This document shows positions 1 through 11,337 of a stretch of 64,000 bases of DNA, one piece after another (the first letter of the stretch is position 1; each line of letters begins with the position of its first letter). Source of the stretch: Pseudophaeomoniella oleicola (Eukaryota; Ascomycota; Eurotiomycetes; Phaeomoniellales; Phaeomoniellaceae); contig QWDQ01000006.1 in the NCBI GenBank assembly GCA_003868215.1, forward strand, positions 372,001 to 436,000. The letters run 5' to 3'. A program made the position numbers and the translations under genes. The notes beneath the pieces were generated by a model that saw nothing but the letters and a program-made list of their open reading frames with translations, was not told the DNA's origin and ran no database searches.

Positions 1-1
1 C

Positions 2-1408
2 CTGGAACCTAAAACAGCATACCTCACTCTCAGTCACTCATGGGGAGACGGTATGCTCCTCAGACTCACATCGGCAAACATGGCTGAGCTCTATTCGACA
101 ATACCAACGGAGAGTTTGAGCCAGACCCACCGCGATGCATTGGCTATAACGCGCCGCCTAGGATATCGATATGTCTGGATTGACTCTATCTGCATCATTC
201 AAGATTCTAGTGATGACTGGATGTCTCAATCATCTCAGATGGCATCGATATACGGCAATTCAACGTGCAACATCGCTGCGAGAGGCGGCCCACGACAAAC
301 AGGCTGTTTCGTGTATCGTAATCCCCTCAGCCAGCGGCCTTGCAGACTGACCCACGCAGGCTCGGGTACGAGCTCGGTTTCTGGCGTTTATGCTCATCCT
401 TATCACACGTCCAACTGGTCTGGCTTCCAGGAACACTATTATGTTGGTGTGCCTCTTCTTCGCCGGGCATGGGTTCAGCAAGAACGTATATTATCTCCGC
501 GGATTCTTTACTTTGGAGGCTACGAAATCCACTGGGAATGCTGCTCGTTCCAAGCATCCGAGGTCTGGCCTAATGGCCCGCCAAGCGAAGATCACGGGTT
601 TGACGAGGTATATCCTCTCAAAGCGGCATTCGAAGGCCTCATTACCCCGTTCGAGGATTGGGATAGAACTACTTTTCACGACTTTGTGTACGAGCTCTGG
701 CATAAAGGTGTGGTTCAAGAATATACAGCAACAAATTTGACATTTGAGAAGGACAGGCTTGTCGCTTTAGCTGGTATTGCAGGTGTTGTTCAGAGAAGGA
801 CAGGTATGACATACGTAGCCGGGTTATGGAAAGAGTTTCTCCCTATGGACCTCATGTGGTACAAAAGGGATGACCCAGTACCAGGACAAAAACATTTAGA
901 ACCGATGCCGTGGAAAGCACCGACCTGGTCTTGGGCTTCCGTTGCGGGCAGAAAGCAATACGATCTCTCTTCTGTCCGGCACCCAGCGCATGAGAGCGTC
1001 CGTTATCTGTCACGGGTGGTTGATTGTACCCTTTCTCCCTTGAAAAGCACCATATCAGCTGTTCTAGGGGAGGTGTCAGGGGGTGTGATAACTCTCATGG
1101 GTATTCTAGCACCTATGGTGAGCTCGGTCGAAGACCTAGCCCATCAAAATCTTGGTGTAAGCGGAAAACAGGAGAAGCGGTTTAAACCTGATATCGATAT
1201 CGGGGATACTGCCATGGAACTCTTTTATTTCCTCATCATGAGGACAGGTGATAATGATGTCTCGTTTTCCAATAAGGGTCTTGTATTGGCCAGACAAGAG
1301 CAAGTAGGATACCAATATGTCCGAGTCGGTAGCTTCGCAATGTCATACCGGGCCGAGCTGGGATGTCTTTTTGACGGCCTCGACGAAGTCACGGTGAGAA
1401 TTGGCTGA
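2..1408 (+). CDS. HET-domain (heterokaryon incompatibility) protein, 5' partial
   Basis: The frame is open to the left edge of the window, so the gene starts outside it. Just before the first in-window ATG (53) the frame reads YLTLSHSWGDG, the classic opening motif of the fungal HET domain (usually YxxLSHCWG). The next landmarks of the family follow: a long alpha-helical stretch, then RYVWIDSICIIQDSSDDW, then the ARGG-type segment (IAARGG), and RRAWVQQERILSPR further on. HET proteins act in non-self recognition and trigger cell death after fusion of incompatible hyphae; the biochemical activity of most members is unknown. The C-terminal third has no domain I recognise. The Cys usually seen in SHCWG is Ser here. 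The visible part is 468 codons and ends at a TGA at 1406-1408. HET identification is firm; the specific allele or partner cannot be told. Confidence 0.92.
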   Translation: MEPKTAYLTLSHSWGDGMLLRLTSANMAELYSTIPTESLSQTHRDALAITRRLGYRYVWIDSICIIQDSSDDWMSQSSQMASIYGNSTCNIAARGGPRQTGCFVYRNPLSQRPCRLTHAGSGTSSVSGVYAHPYHTSNWSGFQEHYYVGVPLLRRAWVQQERILSPRILYFGGYEIHWECCSFQASEVWPNGPPSEDHGFDEVYPLKAAFEGLITPFEDWDRTTFHDFVYELWHKGVVQEYTATNLTFEKDRLVALAGIAGVVQRRTGMTYVAGLWKEFLPMDLMWYKRDDPVPGQKHLEPMPWKAPTWSWASVAGRKQYDLSSVRHPAHESVRYLSRVVDCTLSPLKSTISAVLGEVSGGVITLMGILAPMVSSVEDLAHQNLGVSGKQEKRFKPDIDIGDTAMELFYFLIMRTGDNDVSFSNKGLVLARQEQVGYQYVRVGSFAMSYRAELGCLFDGLDEVTVRIG

Positions 1409-1835
1409 TTGTGGTATCTCGTCAGCGAAGACTTGGAAACCTGAAAGATTGGGGAACTTCAAGCAGGACTTCGAGTACATGTTGGTAGATTAAAGTACAA
1501 ATACATCCACGGATGTCGTCGACGTGGATTTGCCTCGGTGTTCATAAGGAAGCTCGTTGTGATCTAGGGATTGCTTGTCGTTGTGAGGGTCTTTTGAAGG
1601 GATTGAAAAAGACTACCATGCACACTTTGGTGGAAATTCATTGCTTGTAATGTATATTGCCCAAGATTACTGTGAACTCCTACTACGCACTTTAAAAGAG
1701 GTGGTCTGCTACGAAAAGAACTCGAAGATTGATAGCTATATGATATGATGTCGCAGTTCACGATGACCTTGGTCAATTGCATGTATCGTCATCAATTCCT
1801 CATATACCACCCAGTCCGACAAATAGTTTCAACCT
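1409..1835. other. Convergent intergenic region
   Basis: This is the 3' flank shared by the HET gene (plus) and the lipid kinase-like gene (minus). Only short frames without family signature are present. I see no RNA gene or repeat. Confidence 0.6.
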
Positions 1836-3188
1836 TCACGGTGCTAAAAGATTCAAAACCGTTCTGCCGGGCTTGACTTGCACCCACCCTCCCTCTTCAA
1901 CCGCAATGATCTTGCCATCGACACAGATACGTCTCCACTGCTCTTCCTGCTCTTCGAAATCGATTCTCATAGCATCGACCACCTCGTAGTCTACCGCAGG
2001 ATCTTCAACGTGCTTGCCTCCCTGGTAGGCAAGCGTCATCAGTCTCATGATGTCGGCGGGTGGGACGGGGCCGAAATGGATCAAACGGAGTTGGCGGTCA
2101 AGGGGTTTGGATGCTGGTGAGATGGTAAATGATTGCTCGAGGTTAGATGCCAATGTAAGGAGCGTGTATGCGTGCTCCAAGCCTCCTACCTCCTTCCATT
2201 TCGAGCCCTGGCCTTCCGGGAGCACGGTGAGTTTGCCCTTGTAAGCATGTGGCGCAGATCCGTCACTGGGATATAGCAACTCCTTTCCAGCCATTTTGAA
2301 TCGTTCAGCGCCGAATTTGCGGTACTCCACAGTGTCACTGTCAGCAACCAAGGAGGCGTGAAACCCCCAGCTGCAGACAACAGCTCCATATAGAGTAGGA
2401 GAACCGTCAGTAGATAGGATGTTGGGAATATCTTCTCGTGACTGCCCTTCCTCGGTCACGAACTTCGAGCCAGGTGACAAAGTGACCTCAAATGTCGGGA
2501 TTGGTTTAGGGCTTCCTAGAAGTATACTGCGGACGCCCACGGTCTTGTCTTTTGTGAGGCCACTTGAGTGAGACAGAGCGTTGCCTGTTCCTAGAGGCAG
2601 TAAAGCTAAGGTGGGTATCTTGGCATGTGTAGTATCAAGACCTTCTGCTAAAGCATTGATCATGTCGACCGGGCCTCCATCACCAGAGAGCAAAATAACA
2701 GTTTGTTCTCGCCCTTTATTCGCACGCGGCACGATGATATCTTTGGAAAGTTGCAATATACTTTCCGCTGAGGAGGTCTCAAGCTTCTCGTAGTCGACTA
2801 TCCCGAGATTCTCGAGTAATGGATGTAAAGCGTTCTCAAAAAAGACCGTTGCAGCACCAGTCCCAGATTTGCCCGAAATACAAATCAACAGATCTTTATC
2901 AGGGCCTGAGAGCGAAAGAGACCGAGAGGACCGTGAAAGGCTCAGTTGTTCTATCAATGCAGTCGGTAGACCTCTAGCCGTGTGCTTTTCGTAAACAAGA
3001 TCTTTTGGACTCCAGTCTTTGTTCTTGCTGGTGAATAGGTGTATATCGAATGAACGTCCTTCATCGTTTTCCGTAACGGCGACGATGCTGTCTAGGTCGT
3101 ATGAAAGCGTTTCTTGCGATTCTACATGGAGATCCGACTCCGTCAAGCTAAATGTAGCTTCTCTACCGTTGAATGTCCCAGAGGCCAT
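1836..3188 (-). CDS. DAGK/sphingosine-kinase-like lipid kinase
   Basis: Single exon of 450 aa from the ATG at 3188. An in-frame ATG lies 48 bp upstream at 3236, but the protein beginning MASGTFNGREATFSL is the more likely start because the preceding codons are hydrophobic and lack family similarity. The middle carries the diacylglycerol-kinase catalytic fold shared by sphingoid long-chain-base kinases: a glycine-rich loop SGKSGTG near residue 105, SGDGGPVDMINAL near 168 and PLGTGNAL near 198. These form the nucleotide-binding site in the family. The product is expected to phosphorylate a lipid (sphingoid base or diacylglycerol), but the substrate cannot be read from sequence. The N-terminal ~90 residues are the poorly conserved region seen in fungal LCB kinase homologues. 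Convergent with the HET gene and divergent from the esterase. Confidence 0.8.
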   Translation of the reverse strand: MASGTFNGREATFSLTESDLHVESQETLSYDLDSIVAVTENDEGRSFDIHLFTSKNKDWSPKDLVYEKHTARGLPTALIEQLSLSRSSRSLSLSGPDKDLLICISGKSGTGAATVFFENALHPLLENLGIVDYEKLETSSAESILQLSKDIIVPRANKGREQTVILLSGDGGPVDMINALAEGLDTTHAKIPTLALLPLGTGNALSHSSGLTKDKTVGVRSILLGSPKPIPTFEVTLSPGSKFVTEEGQSREDIPNILSTDGSPTLYGAVVCSWGFHASLVADSDTVEYRKFGAERFKMAGKELLYPSDGSAPHAYKGKLTVLPEGQGSKWKEVGGLEHAYTLLTLASNLEQSFTISPASKPLDRQLRLIHFGPVPPADIMRLMTLAYQGGKHVEDPAVDYEVVDAMRIDFEEQEEQWRRICVDGKIIAVEEGGWVQVKPGRTVLNLLAP

Positions 3189-4051
3189 AACTATACTCGT
3201 TGCTACAAGAACTGTGAAGCAAGATTGTATCGACAATGAAATACGATCAAATAATTAATGATGACGGATCACATAAGCACAGGAGGATGGGGTTGCTTAC
3301 TCGATGCATCTCGGAATCAGGAGGGAGATCAGACAGACGTTGATAAGAGATGACGGGCGGAGACAGGCTACTAGAATTGAAGCTATTGGCATGATACCCT
3401 AATGGATTGCTGATGCTGACCACGAGGATGATGCAAATTGAAGGCTTTCAAGTTATATGTAACATATTCCGAATGGTGAACCTGTATTTCAAGCACATCC
3501 CACTGCCGCTGCCGCTGGTATGAAGTAGAGTCCTTGGGTTATTATTCATCTGTTGTCAAGTAAGGGGTTCTAGGCATGACTATGCGTTGTAGCCCCTGTA
3601 TCTTGATTAACTGGACCTCTAATATAATTCCTACGGATCTGCACTCCGCTCGTGACTACCAAGATACCGAGTCAAGTAACATGACCTGCTCCATGTGCGG
3701 CTCACTTTTGTATAACTTTGTGTCCCCAATATCTACACGGAGGCGCATACTACGACGGTGAACAATGAACAATTCTTGTGAAAGGAAAGAAAGATCAGAA
3801 TTAACTCTCCACTGTATACCGTTGAGCCGACCATTCCCGGGAGGGAGATCAACACGACGAACCAAAAAAAATAGCGGCTTACGACTGACGTCGGTCCTTT
3901 TTCTATTCTGACTCTGCTCATGCTGGTCACACCTCATGTATATCAACTCTCCCAAGTTCCAGATAAAGGCCTTCGCAATGATATTCCCAAGAATTTCCAT
4001 TCCTTAGCAGGATGGTGGTATAATGCGGCCGACTATCGTCACGCCGCCGAA
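3189..4051. promoter_or_regulatory. Divergent promoter region
   Basis: About 860 bp between the start of the lipid kinase-like gene (minus) and the esterase start (plus). It should hold both promoters. The small open frames here show no family signature, and the one at 3920-4111 merely overlaps the esterase first exon. Confidence 0.5.
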
Positions 4052-7000
4052 ATGCTTTTAATTCACCAGACAGGAGCCGTCAAGGTCGGGGAGGTTGTTA
4101 GGTATTGTTGAAGTCCAGTTATTGTCACCTGTACTTGCTCACTGATGCGCCTAGATACACTTTGACCTACACTCCCTCGCTCGACCGTATCCTGCCTGCG
4201 CCGACTCATCTACATGTTAAGATCAGGAACACCTCCGCGATCCCTTTACGTGCAGCTTATCTGCATGGACCTTACACTCTTTACGCCGCTTGCTACCCAT
4301 CAACGTTCGACCCGAACCACCAACACGAGAACTACGCCTCCGAGGGCATACCCGAATTCGAGCCCACCTTGAAAGCAGGGGGGTCATGGACGAGCAAACT
4401 TACAATCCCGGAGGATGTCCGAGAAGCCGCCGGAGGGCCTAAGACCAGACAGAGCTTGGAAGGGCGCCCTCGCAGGTTTACATGGGTCATTGAAGTGGCA
4501 TCGCAGATACTATTCTCTACAACGGCCACTGTCCATTACGAATTGCTTGTAGGCCGGGATGAGCGGTCGATTGACCTAGGCTTCCAGGGTGTGGCTGGAA
4601 CGGTGCATAAACCTGTGGGTAAACTTGAGGATCACCAAAAGTCCAGCAGGCACAATCTGGCGCAATCCAAAGGTGTTTTCTCCAAGGCCGTGCACCTCGT
4701 TGTGGAGGATACTGAGAGTTTATGGAATTCTCCCGAGCTCCCCAGCTTTGATGAAGATTTGGCGGACAAACATCAGGCGGGCAACGATGATAATCGATCG
4801 GAAGAGGGTGCAGCAGAGGACGAAGAACAACATCGTCGTACATATCAGAGGGACAAACGGCAAAAAGTCCACCTTGTCATATTGACGCACGGTTTACACA
4901 GTAATGTAGGAGCAGACATGTTGTACGTGAAGGAAAGCATTGATGCCTGCGCGAAAGAAGCTCGTGAAGCTGCGAAAAGGGACAGAGCTCGGAAGCGAGA
5001 AGCTAAGCGACAAGCTCGTGCAGAGGAGCAGGTTCGCGCACCTGCTCAAGGGTCGAAGTCAACCCCGGAGCTTCTCGTCACGTCAGCTCAGTCTGATCTC
5101 GAGGAAGGGGATGAGGCTAGTGATGAGGAAGAGCAGGTAATTGTCCGGGGCTTTTCTGGAAACGCCGTGAAGACAGAGAGGGGCATTCAATATCTTGGGA
5201 AGAGACTTGCAAAATATGTGCTGTCAATCACCTATCCGGATCAGCCATATTTACCTGTGAAAAGTTCGATCTCAAGGTCGATAAGTCGATCTTTTACTGG
5301 CCAAAAGGATCTTGACTCCGGCAAGGCTTCACACAAGGGCAGCAGCATCCACCGCGACGACAAACACCTCAACGAGAACCTGGCATATAAAATTACAAGC
5401 ATCAGCTTCATCGCTCATTCACTTGGTGGACTTGTCCAAACTTATGCCATTGCATATATCAACAAACACTCCCCAGAGTTCTTTGATCTAATCAAGCCTA
5501 TCAACTTTGTGGCTATGGCCACCCCTTTTCTTGGCCTCAGCAATGAGAATCCCATTTATGTAAAGTTTGCGCTTGACTTTGGTCTTGTCGGGAGGACAGG
5601 CCAAGATCTTGGTCTGACTTGGAGGGCCCCCAATGTTGTTCGCAGTGGTTGGGGTGCCATGATTGGCGGGCTCGGAAAAGACGCACAGAAAACACACGAT
5701 AGCCACCCGGATCCTGGATCAAAGCCCTTGCTACGAATTCTACCAACGGGTCCAGCACATTCTGCTCTGAAGAAGTTTCGCAACCGCACAGTATACTCGA
5801 ACGTCGTCAATGACGGCATTGTTCCACTTCGGACCTCTTGTCTTTTGTTCCTCGACTGGAGAGGGTTGGAACGAGTTGAGAAAGCACGGCGGGAAAATGG
5901 ATTGGTCGGAACAATGGCAGGATGGGGATGGGCAGAGCTGACAGGACAGAACGCGTCTTCGCCGCGAAACAAGAGCTTCTGGAGTGATATCTTCAATGAT
6001 AATGAAGATAGCGATAGTGTCAAGACTGAAACAGGCCGTAAGCACGGAGAAGATGTGCCTCAGCCTTCTGAAGAGGCAACAACAGAGGACAATATCACAA
6101 ACTCCGAGATCACACACGAGCCGGGTAATCACCAATTCCTAGCGGACCAAACAAATTCGAAAGCCTCATCTCAGCAGCCTAGTGCTTGGACAGGTCTATT
6201 GTCAATGTTCAAACTGAGCGAACCCAAAAGTCAGCCTCGTCCTCCAAAGAGCTCCAAAATCTACCAGCGTGGGCAGACGATGAAAATGCAGCAAGAAGAG
6301 AGCGAGACTACGGAACAGGCACCTTCAAATGCCGTAGATTCTAAAAGCCGCGTGCGTCCCGTTCGAGGGTCTTCGTTCTACAACGAGTCTTCCACTAATG
6401 AGTTGCTGGCACCACCTAAGACAAGCATCTTTGAATCTGCTGGAGATGTGCTTAATCCACCTCTGCCGCCCAAGGAATTCATTATTGACCCTTCCAGCCG
6501 AGCAAAAACTATATTCCACGACCGAGTCTATCATCCGCAGGACATTCCACCACCTCCAGCCAAGAAACAGCGAAGTGGAATTATGCAGCGCTCATTCTCT
6601 TCCGAGTCCATGCGTCAATCTACAGATCCTACAGGCCTTGGCGCTGATACCCGACCGACCTCTGGTGATGGTGTGCCTGGGTCAATGAAAGTAGAAGAGA
6701 AAATCGCTCGCGCATACCACCACGGATTATCATGGAGGAAAGTCCTTGTACGACTGGAACCTGACGCTCACAATAATATTATTGTGCGAAGGATGTTCGC
6801 AAATGCCTATGGCTGGCCTGTTGTGCAACATTTGTGTGATACTCATTTCGCTTATACAGCAGCTGCGCGGACCCGAGATGAGGACGAGTCAAACGAAGAG
6901 AGGGCAAAAGGCAAGGAAGAAGTGATTGGATCAGATGGAGAGACGGTGGACGGCCAGAGGGATCCACCTCCATCGTCATCCACAGATCCGGAAAGAGCTG

Positions 7001-7584
7001 CTTCTGCAGATGACTATACCCAGAAAGCGTCCAAATCCTTCAAGCCAGAATCATTTCGACCCAGGTCAGAATCAGAAGCCAGGGAAATGAGAGACGAGAT
7101 CACTGATCTCAAAGCGTCGACATTCTCGAGTAGCCACAGTGGCAGTACACGAGCACAAAGCCTCTTCCGCAGTGATTCGGCAAAATGGAGTGATCAGTTC
7201 TTCGAAGGTTCTGATGATGACTCGGACCTCGATTTGGAGCAGGGTCCACCAAGACTTCGAAAGGGCGCTCGCGACGCTGCCGAAAGCGACGAACCCCAAG
7301 TGACCAACGTCTTGAGTTCAAGCCCAGTCGAAGATAAAAGCTTGGATGTACCTCCAGAGATCGTGACAGCACAGTCATCTCCAGCGCAACAGATCAAGGG
7401 AGGTCCGGCACCGTTGGAGGAGACAGTGGGCTTGGGTGTTGGTAGTCTCGGCCCCCCGACTACTTCGAAGGTACAAACCACCGCTAGCCAAGGCGAAAAC
7501 CGTCCAACCACGCATCTGGGCATATCCGAGCAGGTCGCATTTGCGCAATCGAGGAAAAGTCCTGACAACAGCAGTAACGCATGA
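4052..7584 (+). CDS. DUF676 putative serine esterase/lipase, 1159 aa
   Basis: Two exons: 4052-4101 and 4155-7584, with a 53 bp intron (GTATTG..CTAG). The splice restores the conserved fungal N-terminus MLLIHQTGAVKVGEVV followed by RYTLTYTPSLDRILP, which is why the start is placed at 4052 and not at the in-frame ATG inside the intron (4105). An alpha/beta-hydrolase core of the DUF676 (Lpl1/Rog1-like) family is visible: THGLHSN (oxyanion region), nucleophile elbow AHSLGG with Ser439, VNDGIVP supplying the likely acidic residue, and a C-terminal AHNNIIVRR segment carrying the probable catalytic His. A charged, low-complexity insert separates the first two motifs, and long Ser/Glu-rich disordered stretches make the protein much longer than yeast relatives, as is usual in filamentous fungi. 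A role in lipid hydrolysis is inferred from family; substrate and location are unknown. Confidence 0.9.
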
Positions 7585-8051
7585 GCGTTCTCTACAAAGT
7601 TTCTTTCATTGTATCAAACTCTTTTTTTAAACTTTTCGAGTCAGATACCCCCATGCGAGCATATGTAGCATCATCATCGTCATCCATGTAGAAAGAGAGA
7701 GAGAGAGAGAGTCCCTTATGTAATATCTTGTATAGGATTCAAACAAGGGCCTAGCTAGAGCCTAGGAAACCAGAGAGACAATTGTCATCTTTTGTTGTTT
7801 ATAAAAGAATAATGAATTATTAAGAAATCTAGATCTCTGTTTCTCTAAAAAAGATGTGATAGGACGTGAATAACCGTTACTGTCTGTAAAGTCATAAGTC
7901 AGTTTCCTTTTTTTTACTTATCTCTTTCTAGTGTTCAGTAAATAATTACTTTAAATCGCTCTTCTAGTGATCCGCTGCAGTGGTATGTATTCCTGCCAAC
8001 CAAAAAAAAAAAAAAAAAAAAGATTCAAACAATGATGAGAAACAGCTACCA
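7585..8051. other. Convergent intergenic region with (GA)n and poly-A
   Basis: 3' flanks of the esterase and the neighbouring minus-strand gene. It contains a short GA microsatellite near 7693-7711 and an A-run of about 19 near 8001-8020. Nothing else is recognised. Confidence 0.6.
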
Positions 8052-9125
8052 TCACAAAGGCTTCGGAAACCAAATATCCGGAATCCTCCCGTCGATCGGT
8101 CTCTCATGTCCGACCGCCGCGTTCATCTTGTCGAGCATGATGGTCGGCGGAAGAAGAGTCGAGTGTTTCTGGGATATGTGTTCGGCGAGGTTGACGCCGG
8201 TGTCGAAGAAGAAGGATGGTCTAATGACTCTTTGAAGATGATGATGATAATCAGTGGGAGGAGGGGGAGGAGGAGGAGGGCGGCGGTGCGAGGATAGGCA
8301 GAAGATGCAGCAGTATGTTCTTGGAGGTGGATTGCTGCCTTTGGTGGTAGTGTTGAAGGAAGGGAGGTAGAGGTGGGAACGGGCGAGGAACATGGTACGC
8401 CATTTTAGAGGGATGTCTTGATAAGAGCGTGTTTCCGAGGTGCGGGATAGAAACGCGTTCGCATCTCGGGTGGTGGTGGTGGTGGAGGTCCCGTTTACGT
8501 GGAAGCGGATCTTGAACTTGCAATCGGGACATTTCCACCAGAGATAGCGTCCACCTTTCTCCTTCAGGACGAGCTTGTTCTTCTTGAGCAGGTCAGTAGG
8601 GGAAACAGCGCAGATTTCGCCTCGGTCGTCGCCGTTGATGAGTTTGATGGCACCTTTGCAGATGTTTTGGCCGTCTCTTTGGGGCATTCTTTCGTAAGCT
8701 TTGCGCCGGTATGGATTGCTCTGCAAGGTTTCGATTCGAGCTTTGCATCTGTTCCTCTCGTAGCTTAGACGTGTTACGATACCGGACCAATGCTTTCTTT
8801 CGTCGAGCCACGGATCATGGTTGTCTTTGAGAGACTTGCGAAATTGGCGTAGATAGGTCAATGCCCCGTCCACAATGGTGACGAGGTAAGCAGCAATAAC
8901 GGCGTCGGAATCATCGATGAGAGCTCGTAATACATCGGTGTCCAGGCGGCAGATATCTTCGGTCTTGTTGAGAAGGGATTCGAGCTGCTTCTGATACGCC
9001 GTGACATCACTTGGGATGGTTGATTGAGCAAAGTAGTGTTTAAGAAGTGTCGTATTGATCTGAAGTAACCCTTTCATAGTGGACCTCACGTCTTCAACGG
9101 CATTGGAGATATTGAAATTATCCAT
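8052..9125 (-). CDS. Uncharacterised protein with zinc-finger-like Cys/His pairs
   Basis: Single exon, 357 aa from the ATG at 9125 (MDNFNISNAVEDVR). An in-frame ATG at 9197 would add 24 residues forming a hydrophobic leader; I prefer the downstream start because the rest reads as a nuclear/cytosolic protein. The N-terminal half is predicted helical and polar. The C-terminal half holds WKCPDCKFKIRF (CxxC), a second pair in YCCIFCLSS, a proline run of eight, and an H-x4-H pair in LAEHISQKH, together resembling a treble-clef or C2H2-like metal site. The last residues (RIPDIWFPKP) look conserved-like but I do not recognise the family. No function is assigned. Divergent from HGH1. Confidence 0.7.
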   Translation of the reverse strand: MDNFNISNAVEDVRSTMKGLLQINTTLLKHYFAQSTIPSDVTAYQKQLESLLNKTEDICRLDTDVLRALIDDSDAVIAAYLVTIVDGALTYLRQFRKSLKDNHDPWLDERKHWSGIVTRLSYERNRCKARIETLQSNPYRRKAYERMPQRDGQNICKGAIKLINGDDRGEICAVSPTDLLKKNKLVLKEKGGRYLWWKCPDCKFKIRFHVNGTSTTTTTRDANAFLSRTSETRSYQDIPLKWRTMFLARSHLYLPSFNTTTKGSNPPPRTYCCIFCLSSHRRPPPPPPPPTDYHHHLQRVIRPSFFFDTGVNLAEHISQKHSTLLPPTIMLDKMNAAVGHERPIDGRIPDIWFPKPL

Positions 9126-9716
9126 GACGAAAAAGGCTGGTCTCGATAGGAAAAGCAACAGAATGACAACGACAGAAACACAAGGCTGAATATACAAGTC
9201 CCAAACTGCGGAAAGTGACCTCCACGAGAGAGGGACTGAGCGAGATGGACACTCGTCCGAGGCTCATAGCAGGGCAGAAAATATATATACACAAGGAAAA
9301 TACTCACCCAGGAAATATGGTCTGACCTGCGACATGGTATTCTACACAACCTTCATCCCAAGGATCGCTGTGCCCTCCATGATGGCTGCCGAAGCGACAC
9401 TGGAGGACAGGCACCAGGCACAATCTGATGGGAGTGACGCCATAGTGCCACTTCGAAGTGCTACAGACATGCATTGTTGAGAGAGATGGAGGGTAGGCAA
9501 ACGCGTTGCTTATGATGGTGGTGAGAGTCGTCCAGGAAGATGAGAACGCCACAGCCTCCACACAAGAGACTTCGCCCCGTCACCAATCGCCCTAAAGCGG
9601 AAAAGAATGTTCTCTCCCCACTCCATATCGCATTAAGGCTGAGGCTGAGGTTGATTTTCCTCGAAGAAAACACCTCCAGGCGACAAGCTATATAATCCTT
9701 TGGCCCCCAAGGCAAG
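9126..9716. promoter_or_regulatory. Divergent promoter region upstream of HGH1
   Basis: About 590 bp shared between the minus-strand uncharacterised gene and HGH1. Overlapping short frames have no family signature. A small GGCTGA direct repeat lies near 9635-9650. Confidence 0.5.
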
Positions 9717-11032
9717 ATGCCAGCAGAGCTTGAGGAGGTAAGCTCTTGTGGTTGCTGCCTTTTTGTTCGGACCTTTAGAGAATATTGTGGCTGATGCTTT
9801 CTTCCCAAGCTCGTTGAGTTTCTGCACCATGGTAACACGCAGATTCGTCAAATTGGTATGCCACTTTCTCAACCCCTCGGGAGCAATGTTCTAATGTTGC
9901 GCCAGCATGTGAACACCTCGTCGGTTATTCAACAGCGCAACCAGCCATTTTTAAAGTGAACCAGCTTGTTCCAGTGAAAGATCTGAAGTTGCTGGTTCGA
10001 GACTACGCTGTATGAAACCTCAGAACCTTCCTCTACTTTTGTCGCATGGCATCTGACCGAAGCTTAGCCGATCGACAAAAATGCGCTCACCATATTGATC
10101 AATTTATCGGACGACCAAGAGGTAGTCAAGTCACTGGTGGAGGACGATGACTTCGTTGAGACACTTTTAAGGAAAATCACGGTAATTATCATCTTGCGAA
10201 CGGCCTCACGAAGACTTGCTGAGGAGTTTGCTAGGATGTCAAGGATGCGACAGGGAACGAGGTTGCCATGCTTCTGGCAAACATGGCAAAGTCGGATCAT
10301 ATAAAGCGTATACTCACTTTGAAACGAGCCATACCGAAACCCATGTCGGATTCAGCCATCGCAGTCGATCAACTGATGGATTGTTTTGTGAAAGGTGCGG
10401 AAGGGAAGGTCAATAAAGATGCCGACTATGATTACCTGTCATACTTTTTCGCGGACATATCCAAACACGAGGAAGGACGACATTATTTTGTTACGCGACA
10501 AGATTACGATGATGTGGTTCCAATCACGAAACTCACGGTTTTCACAGAACATGGGAGCCATGTACGGAGGAAAGGCGTGGCGTCAACGTTGAAGAATGTA
10601 GCCTTCGAGATCTCCCACCATCAAATGTTGCTCTCTGATCTAGAAGCGAATCTGCTCCCATATATCCTGCTCCCGCTGGCAGGCCCCGAGGAATTTGACG
10701 AGGAAGATTCAGCAGGCATGTTGACTGACCTGCAGCTGTTACCGCCGGATAAAACCCGAGATCCTGACAATGATATCCTCATAACGCATCTGGAAACGCT
10801 TATGTTGTTGACGACGACTCGAGAGGGTCGAGATCTGATGCGAGAAGTCAAGGTCTATCCGATTCTCCGCGAATGCCATTTGCATGTAGAAGATGAGGAG
10901 GTACGGGCAGCCGCCGAGCGGGTTGTTCAGGTCCTAATGAGAGATGAAGAAGGAGAGGGGTCGGAGGAGAAACCTAGGATCGAGGAGATTCATGATGAGG
11001 ATGAGGATGAAAAGATCGAAGAATTATTTTAG
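9717..11032 (+). CDS. HGH1: HGH1 (DUF383/DUF384), eEF2-folding co-chaperone
   Basis: Five exons joined by frame: 9717-9737, 9810-9855, 9906-10009, 10068-10181 and 10235-11032, giving 360 aa, close to yeast and human HGH1 (about 390). The N-terminus reads MPAELEE then LVEFLHHGNTQIRQIA. Family landmarks follow: KNALTILINLSDD, the MLLANMAKSDHIKRIL segment, and in the last exon the very characteristic VRRKGVASTLKNVAFE (DUF383) and a DUF384 part with EEFDEEDSAGM and LPPDK. The tail is acidic. HGH1 is an armadillo-like cytosolic protein that helps fold translation elongation factor 2 with TRiC/Hsp90. Four introns of 50-72 bp cluster in the first 520 bp, so only the last exon is obvious as an open frame. 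Confidence in identity is high; exon ends are supported by preserved frame at every junction. Confidence 0.93.
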
Positions 11033-11337
11033 ATACCATAAAAGTCATCTTATTACCATCGTTGACCTGAGATCGATCTCTGGCGTGATACAATAATCAT
11101 TAATAGTAAATAATATCAATTGAGTGAGTCGAGAGAGACCGACCAGTCGATCCTTATCGATAAGCAAGATCGCCAACGCGCTGGGCCACGCGCTTCGCGT
11201 TAATTGATCTTCCCCCTGAAAAAGCTTTGAACACATTGTGCCTCGCAACTGGTCAGTGCCAGACTGACATCGTTGGCAATCCTCTTGTCCAAACGTGGGT
11301 TTGTTGATCGAAAACCAGTCGTCATGGATATCAAGCC
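11033..11337. other. Short intergenic region between HGH1 and the OB-fold gene
   Basis: About 305 bp between two plus-strand genes, holding the HGH1 3' end and the next promoter. No other feature is seen. Confidence 0.5.

Noticed and set aside
4517-6135. Several minus-strand frames of 70-155 codons
   Set aside because: All lie opposite the DUF676 esterase coding exon and have no family signature.
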